A stretch of 22,420 bases of DNA. It comes from Apostichopus californicus. Its lineage: Eukaryota; Echinodermata; Holothuroidea; Aspidochirotida; Stichopodidae. How positions within the stretch are numbered: the first letter of the stretch is position 1; every line of letters begins with the position of its first letter. The position numbers were made by a program, and so were the translations under genes. This document shows positions 16,152-22,420 of the stretch, one piece after another. The notes beneath the pieces are model-generated. The model did not search any database. It saw only the letters and a program-made list of their open reading frames with translations, and was not told the origin of the DNA. The DNA lies in contig JAIPMN010001437.1 of the NCBI GenBank assembly GCA_020650975.1, forward strand, positions 19,696 to 42,115, in the 5' to 3' direction.

Positions 16152-17144
16152 AGGGAAGGCTCGCAAATTTAACCGGCGATGATCGAAGGCCCAACCGTTG
16201 CTATCCAGTGTAATGAGCACAGCAACCAGCTGGTAATGAGTCATGCTTGAACGCACACATTTCCTGCCTTCCAAGAGTCGGTGGACAGTTGTATGCACTT
16301 GACTATGAGACCACAAATTAAGCCTCTAATACACAATAGAAGACCAGACAATGAACTGGCCGTTTATGTCCAGGATGTACACAAAAGGGTTATAGAATTT
16401 TCTCTGCAGGTTGGAGAATTGTTTATCAATGAAGCTACTACATATACAGTACCGGCCAGATTAAATCGGCCGTGGCATTGTGACAAAATATGAGGAGTCT
16501 ATCGCTCTTGATAAAATGGTAATCAAATAATTTGCATAAATGGGACTTAAGAAAAAGACAACACACACACGTGAGGATATCAATCAACTCAGTTCTTTTA
16601 TCAAACAATTATGAAGTAACAAAATTCTGTTCTGCACTTTGCTGTTGATGTACAAGTCGGTTGCTGAAACTTTGAGGCTGTCCTGTAAAAAAGTCTTACA
16701 GAATCTATTAAGAATTAATACACAACATGTGGTATATTTGTTTTCTTCTTTATGAATCAAATCATCTACTAAGAGAAAAGAGAGATGGATCAGTGTTAGT
16801 GAATGAAAATACTTTGTACAGGAAAAGAAGTCTGAAAGTATTTTGAAACATTCAATACGAAAATAGTTTATGAAGATTTCAACTCGTTCTTGAAATAAAT
16901 CTCCTTCTACTGTGGTCAGAGTGCCATTGTTACGTACAAACCACAGACCAGGAAAAGCCAAGTACCGCTTTTGTTTACAAACAATACCAGCGCTTCTGTG
17001 TTGGTAGCTCAATGCTCATTACTTTCACGGAGTTACCGTGGGTGTATGCACTCAAGCGTGAGCGATATGCAGGCTGCATAATGAGCAGTGGTGTGCTGCT
17101 GGCTGGGCCTTCAATCATCGCCGGTTAAATTTGCGAGCTTCCCT
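16152..17144. mobile_element. 1.0-kb DNA-transposon-like element with long inverted ends
   Basis: The left end reads AGGGAAGGCTCGCAAATTT and the right end is its reverse complement with one base deleted. Pairing continues through AACCGGCGATGAT and GAAGGCCCA, then more weakly for about 100 bp. Both ends abut a TA dinucleotide (16150-16151 and 17145-17146), which suits a TA target duplication. The interior has no recognised transposase. It is probably a non-autonomous element (MITE) or a decayed copy. Confidence 0.85.
16584..17012 (-). other. 142-codon open frame of unknown nature inside the 1.0-kb element
   Basis: This open frame is longer than most chance frames in this AT-rich DNA and lies wholly between the inverted ends. 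The translation is rich in Leu, Phe and Ile with scattered Cys. I see no DDE/D motif, zinc finger or other known transposase feature. It may be a remnant of a transposon protein or simply chance, and no function is proposed. Confidence 0.3.
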
Positions 17145-17146
17145 TA

Positions 17147-19050
17147 GTGATCGCGACACCTCCGTCAGAGATTTTGATGTTTTCAATGCACTTCGGTTGG
17201 TGAAAAAAAAATTGGTTTTTGAGCCTGATTCGTTTTTTTCGCTTGAAAAGAAACGGTTGTAAGTTTTCACGAAACCGTGCAAGCTTAGTCGAATGTACTT
17301 TAATTCAATCTGAAGGCAAAGTTGAAAAATCTGTCCTATATCCTATAAGTATCAACCAGATTGTAATGAACCTGGGCACCAACAGCATAGTCTACTAAGA
17401 GTTTGCTAAAGCCTGATCCTCTAGCAAAGTTTTCCCTAAAATGGTTTATTACTGTATGTAGGCCTAGGTCTAATTCGATTGAAATTTCAGTGATGGCTAC
17501 TTAGCTTCATACTTTTTCTTTAGGCCCTAACATTAGTGCAAACTTAGCTTTGTAGCCTGCAGACTACCAACCTTCCCAGCTTTCTGAGAATGTGATAAGG
17601 CTATAACAGACAATTGATCGATATGCCTTTGACTAAAATTACTTTACGCTGACACAAAGCCGGTCTTTCTGCACACCAAATTTGACAGCGGAAAACAACA
17701 TTTTGTCAGCGCAAAATACCGGTTTTTATTTAGCCAACTGGCTTACCGAACTGATCAGGCAAATTGAAATCATTTAGAAGAATTTTACTGTAGCAGGATA
17801 TAATTTAGCTCTGAGACTCGATAATCATTAGTATAGCTTTGGTTCGGCAGATGAATGATGATTTAGAATAAGTGTTGGTGTTAATTAATTATAGTTAAAC
17901 ACCGTCACATTATGTGGTTGTAGTTTTCGATATGGCCTGAAGGTGAAAAGGTGAGCTGCCGTAACAACTTATGTTTCATCATTTCAAAGTTTCATCCTTT
18001 AGGGAGTATCTTTTGTGATATTGTCTCATTAACATGTTGTATTATTTTGATAAAATTTTCTTTACGCTGACCGCCAACACCTTGTGCTTCTTTATATAAT
18101 CCCTAATTACATACATGTACATGCCTGCAGTAAATTATAAGAAGCTTAACCTTCCTGACATGAACCCAGTCTAACCATCGTTATCGACTTTCTTTGAAAC
18201 TTTCTCATGTTATATTCATCATCCTGAATTTGTTATCGTAAAATTGAATAAAAATATAGTGTACATGTAAGTGTGGCAAAAAAATTGTTTCCACACAAGA
18301 AATTTTTCAGTGTAAAGTAAGCAGCGTAAAGTACCGTGTGATGAGAATAACTGAAACCCTAGTCAACTAAGGCCTAGCCTAACATGTTTCATTACTTCTA
18401 TCATGCATCCTAAATTAGGCTTGCCGCGGTATACATTGCCTGATTAAAAGTTCGGATGATTGCAGGGCTATCGTTAGGTATGCATGCAGTAGTACAAGGC
18501 AGCCATTCCAATGGTATGCTGATACATATTAGCACATCGGGTATATGCTAACCATAAGTTAGGCTATAACAAGCCTAATTAGTTAAGGCTACAATGGTAT
18601 AGGATTACGAATTTAGGCTATAGTCACTGTAGACTGTATTACTATTATCCTATACCGATTTCACTAGTATACAGAATAAAAAGCATCTTACCGCCATAAC
18701 CATTTCGAATGGATGTTTGTAGATGCGAACCGGTGAATGATACTTCTGAACCATCTTTACCGGGTAATATCACTTTATTAAAGAGAAAATAAGACCCTTG
18801 GTGGGTCTGAAGGAGACACCCGAGTACGATTCGACTGCGTATTCCGTAGGCTAGTAGTAGTACTAGTATTACAATAACCTACTGACGTACAACTAGTCAC
18901 GTAAAGGCTGCAGAGTACAAACACAATAGGAGTTCCGTGGTTTAGACAAGAAAACCACATACAATACAATTAAATCGTTTTCTATAAAAAGTAATTTGCG
19001 TAACGTCGCAGGCGCCCTCATATTTTTTAAAATCTTACGAGTGTGACTAC
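17147..19050. other. Gene-free interval between the two inverted-repeat elements
   Basis: AT-rich sequence with recurrent TAGGCCTA-like and TTACGCTGAC words (for example near 17643, 18062 and, inverted, 18319). No exon with family similarity, RNA gene or clear repeat boundary was seen. The minus-strand frame at 18778-18969 looks like chance. Confidence 0.6.
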
Positions 19051-19415
19051 AGGGCAGTTCCGTAAACTAGTAAACCTTTTCACCAAAAATTAAAAAACGT
19101 TGAATCATTATATGTAGGGTATCAGATGAAAGCTAAAACTATGGAGTTTCATAATATGTAGCTAATTTTCACAGAACACATTGTTTTCAGGCCGATTAAG
19201 GTGTGTATAAGTCAACCGAAAAAATCTCAAATTTGCTTAACAAAAATCACCCCAAAACAAAATGCCTATTTTTGCCTGTGTATCTTCAGAGGAATAAATA
19301 TTCTTGGATTTGCTGAAGTGATATAATATATAGATTCAATTTACAAAGAGATAAAGTTGCAGGGATTTTCAGTTTTCTGAGAATAACTTTTTTTACAAAT
19401 GTAAATTGTCATGTG

Positions 19416-19631
19416 TACGTCCGTCACAGAAAAATCACATTTTTTTAAATTTCATATAGAAGGAGGTACCCAGATTTCAAGACATCTACAATTCAATGCA
19501 CATTTTGAACACTCAATAACTACATAATGTGCCTTTAATTCCTAGGATTTTATTTTTTCATAAAATGCTGTGACAGACGTACGTATTTTCGTACGTCCGT
19601 CACGTACGTCCGTCACGCGTACGTCCGTCAC
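19416..19631 (+). repeat. Left cluster of TACGTCCGTCAC motifs
   Basis: There are four perfect copies on the + strand (19416, 19592, 19605, 19620), plus one imperfect inverted copy at about 19569-19582 (TGTGACAGACGTAC). The last three are nearly head-to-tail at 13 and 15 bp spacing. Confidence 0.9.
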
Positions 19632-21583
19632 ATTATTTTTGTTTAGATAAACAATGTATTTTAACATGTTTATCACTACATTACCTCTGAATTTAATAAT
19701 TAAACCCATTTAGTCATTAACACAGACATTAGGTAGTTTTGTGGTTGTTTCATTAGCATAAATGTAGTGGTATGCAAACACTGCATACTACAGTGTCAAC
19801 TAGCATATATATTTGTGTTATTGGTTAATAGCACTTGGCAAGATATCAAAGAAATGGCATGGTATTGAACCACATGTACAGTATGCTATTGTCTACATTG
19901 CTACAACACTTTCATCTAAAAGCCTTGTTCACATTAGAAAATGCACAGAGGGGATCCGATTGAATCATATCTCCTGCTCGAGATCAACATCCTAGTGTAA
20001 ATACTATCCTACTCAGAGTCAGACCGCGACATGTTGGTCCCCTGTTCTGGGGGATATCAGTTCCAGAGTGTGAACACTCGGGGGAACCAAGGTGACCTGA
20101 GATCAAGGCAAACGAACTACATAACACCATGCCTGTTCCACGCACTATTAGGGTGGAACTATTAGCTACAAACTATTTGTTTGTCAACAACATTGTTTCT
20201 TGTAGTTCTGCCATTTATTCTTCCCTCTGACCATGAGGTTTCCTTTCGATATCCAACATATATATTACACTGTGTTCAACTAGTTTTGAGTAAATAATAA
20301 ATCAGTTTTGGAAGGCAGATTGTCTGAGAGTCATCAAGAACTGTTATTGCAATTGTTATTATTTTTTTACTGCTGTAGTATGCATGTTATTGTTTTGATG
20401 TAATTTGTTCTACATTTACTTTAGGTTCATTACCTTTTGTGTTGGGTTTCAGGTATCATTATGTGGAAGAAAAGTTAATTTTGAACCACATGTGTGGATA
20501 GTTTTATGTTGGTGGACAGAGTTACCAGATGGTTCTTTCTTAACTTCACAGTGTTTGTGTGTATTACTTTTATACATGTTTCATAGTTGCTATACTAACC
20601 AAGGGTGTGCCGCTGCATCTCTGTATCTTGACATGAGATATTTAAGAAACTACTGTATTGCCAGTAATTGCCCTCACTACTGAATAGCTATTTGTAGTAT
20701 AGTATGCACACCCTGGTTATAACACTGACTTCACTTGTTATAACAGTGTTATAGTTCACTGACTTCTTTCTCCCACTATCACCTGAATCTTGAATCTACA
20801 TTGCATGCAGAAGTTAGTGACACTCATCTATATTAGAAATTTGCCATACACTTTGTGCATTTGCACTTTTGTGCGTTTGCACTTTTGTGAGAGTCACCTA
20901 CAAATATTGTAACTTCCTGTTCATTGACTCAGAGTGGGAAATCAGAGCTGGAGCATGAGTTCAAGTGTGAACACTATAGGAGATTTTTGAAACATATTTG
21001 CGTTTAAATTGTCAACAAAGGACTAAGAACAGGGGATCCAATGTGAACACAGCCTAAGAGCTCCTGAAGCAATACAACACAATGTATCACACATCTGAAT
21101 TTCTTGTTTGCTGAAAAGTGCTGTTATATCATCCATACAGAAGCTTGCAGTACATGTATTTTATTAAAAAAAATTGTCAAGTAAATAAACAGGGTGTGAA
21201 GAAAAGTGAATGAAAAATGGTTTGGTGCTCATACCATCTTAATGTTAATAAAGACCCATCATTCTGACCCACTAGAGGAACTTCAACACCCTAGAGGTCT
21301 AACATCTGTATTGTTTGAAATGATGCACACACAATTTTAAATGAGCTTACCATTACAATTTCAAGTGATGATTTGCATACAACTTAAAGTGAAATATAGA
21401 TTTCCAATAGAATATAAATTTTGTGAGAGGGTAAACCTTCTTTTCACTATTACTTTTACCTAAGTTGTTCCATTAGACACAAGTAAATGCTGCATTATTG
21501 TGTACATCTGTCAACAATGGAAACTCTGGGTGAAGCCCTGTCACAAATTGAAATTTTAGGGATACCAAGTAGCGCTTTTGTTT

Positions 21584-21715
21584 GTGACGGACGTACATTT
21601 ACTATATAATTTCACACGTGTACGTCCGTCACAAAAAATTGTACGTCCGTCACAGAGGAATTTTAAAAGAAAAATACGAACTGAAAAAGTCACTTTCTCT
21701 GGGTACGTCCGTCAC
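21584..21715. repeat. Right cluster of TACGTCCGTCAC motifs
   Basis: There is one inverted copy (21584-21595) and three + copies (21621, 21642, 21704). A truncated TACGTCCG is at 21872. Together with the left cluster they form a subterminal array typical of transposase-binding sites. Confidence 0.9.
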
Positions 21716-21897
21716 AGGGAGGTTTTTTGAGTATTTTTGTAGTTTATTTGGATGGACAAGGAATGAAACTCCATACAAGAATAGTACAAGGTAGATGTTC
21801 CATAAAACCCAATGAAAAGTTATCTCCTATATATAGCCATTGAGATATGGATCAACAAACTGTCCGAAATGTACGTCCGACTTTACGGAATTGCCCT

Positions 21898-22420
21898 ACA
21901 GCAGTAATTGTGGATGCTGGAGTGTTTGCATCTACAATCCGACAACTACCGGTCCAGTAAATTAGTTTCCACACAAAGAGTTATTGAAAATCACTCAGCA
22001 TCGTACCTTCTCTATCGCGTTCGGTATAATATTCATAATAATTTCTTACGATAGCGTTAGTACCTGTTTAGGCTGTTTACTTTTGATGCTTCCCAGCTTA
22101 ATTCTGCTTTGAGATTGATTGTCGACTTCTGCCTGACTTTTGTTGCATATTTGATCGGTTTCTTGTAATATTATTTATACCTTGAAGCCTCCAGTTTACA
22201 ATAAAGTAAAACAGTTACTTTAAATTCCTCGAAATATATGTTTGCGTCATTAAATTGTTTCTCATATTACAGACAAAAAGAAGCCGCATGACCCCATAAA
22301 CATAATTCTACTGAACGAAATGTTATTGAGCAAACTTCACATTACTTACCTTACCAGGTTTTGAATCTTCTGAGCATTGTACTTTCTGCAACAGCATATG
22401 TATCTTAAATTTACCAGGTG
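21898..22420. other. Right-hand end, no supported gene
   Basis: AT-rich. A possible acceptor at about 22273 on the + strand is followed by a stop in the frame required by exon 14. A possible 36-bp minus-strand exon lies near 22350-22386. Neither is convincing. Confidence 0.5.

Larger units (their letters stand above)
19051..21897. mobile_element. About 2.85-kb inverted-repeat element with clustered subterminal motifs
   Basis: The left end AGGGCAGTTCCGTAAA (19051-19066) and the right end TTTACGGAATTGCCCT (21882-21897) are inverted repeats with one mismatch. Further inside, TATGGAGTTTCAT (19140-19152) faces its reverse complement at 21763-21775. Between the ends, TACGTCCGTCAC occurs at 19416, 19592, 19605, 19620, 21621, 21642 and 21704, and inverted at 21584. 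These sites are confined to the outer 600 bp of each side. The interior has no recognised transposase, so it is likely non-autonomous. The target duplication is unclear. Confidence 0.75.
15824..22420 (+). other. Start of a long repeat-rich intron after exon 14
   Basis: No segment here encodes the expected next part of the protein, 'W+D..TR..F..F..YN.N..LF' followed by channel helices, on the + strand. So the gene must continue beyond the window after an intron of at least 6.6 kb. It holds the dispersed repeat at 15952-16008 and two inverted-repeat elements described separately. The stretches 17147-19050 and 21898-22420 are AT-rich single-copy-looking sequence with no supported gene. Confidence 0.7.

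Noticed and set aside
20405..20683. 92-codon plus-strand open frame in the large element
   Set aside because: There is no recognisable domain or splice context; its composition resembles chance in AT-rich DNA.
22274..22368. Possible next exon after acceptor CATATTACAG
   Set aside because: In phase 0, as required by exon 14, it hits a stop after eight codons. The open alternative frame has no resemblance to the expected TOP end or pore.
22350..22386. Possible 36-bp minus-strand micro-exon between TTGCAG and GTAAGT
   Set aside because: Splice-site words are present, but the segment is too short to judge and has no partner exons in the window.

Overview
The window is a piece of animal (metazoan) nuclear DNA. 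It holds the middle of one large multi-exon gene on the + strand, embedded in AT-rich introns full of repeats. Fourteen exons between 1404 and 15823 join in frame at all 13 junctions into an open reading frame of 1059 codons. The protein is a polycystin-1-family (PKD1 / PKD1L / PKDREJ / sea-urchin REJ3-type) 11-TM receptor-channel. The exons encode, in order: the distal GAIN/REJ-proximal ectodomain, a GPS autoproteolysis motif, TM1, a PLAT/LH2 domain, TM2 to TM6, and most of the TOP (polycystin) extracellular domain that sits between the first and second channel-domain helices. The 5' exons (signal peptide, PKD or lectin repeats, most of REJ) must lie to the left of base 1. The pore exons (TOP end, S2 to S6, C-tail) must lie to the right of base 22420.

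Organism: introns of 0.4 to 1.6 kb, GT-AG splicing, a PKD1-like gene with GPS and PLAT, tRNA-derived SINEs and a dispersed repeat with a CGAAACGTCAGGCC core suggest a marine invertebrate deuterostome. An echinoderm is most likely; this assignment is an inference from general character, not a database match.

Layout: 1-890 is a 10-copy, 89-bp minisatellite with a higher-order (267-bp) pattern, in the intron left of exon 1. 1404-15823 is the gene, with introns carrying purine- and pyrimidine-rich tracts, G-runs, a hammerhead-like dispersed repeat and two tRNA-derived SINE-like insertions, one ending about 25 bp before exon 12. 15824-22420 shows no further exon of the gene, so the next intron is at least 6.6 kb. 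It contains a second copy of the dispersed repeat in the opposite orientation, a 1.0-kb element with terminal inverted repeats flanked by TA (16152-17144), and a roughly 2.85-kb element with 16-bp terminal inverted repeats and clustered copies of a 12-bp subterminal motif, TACGTCCGTCAC (19051-21897).

Function: an N-terminal fragment is predicted to be released at the GPS yet stay attached non-covalently. The PLAT domain acts as a cytosolic lipid or protein adaptor. The C-terminal part pairs with or forms a TRPP-type channel. No second gene, rRNA gene, functional tRNA gene or CRISPR array was seen.
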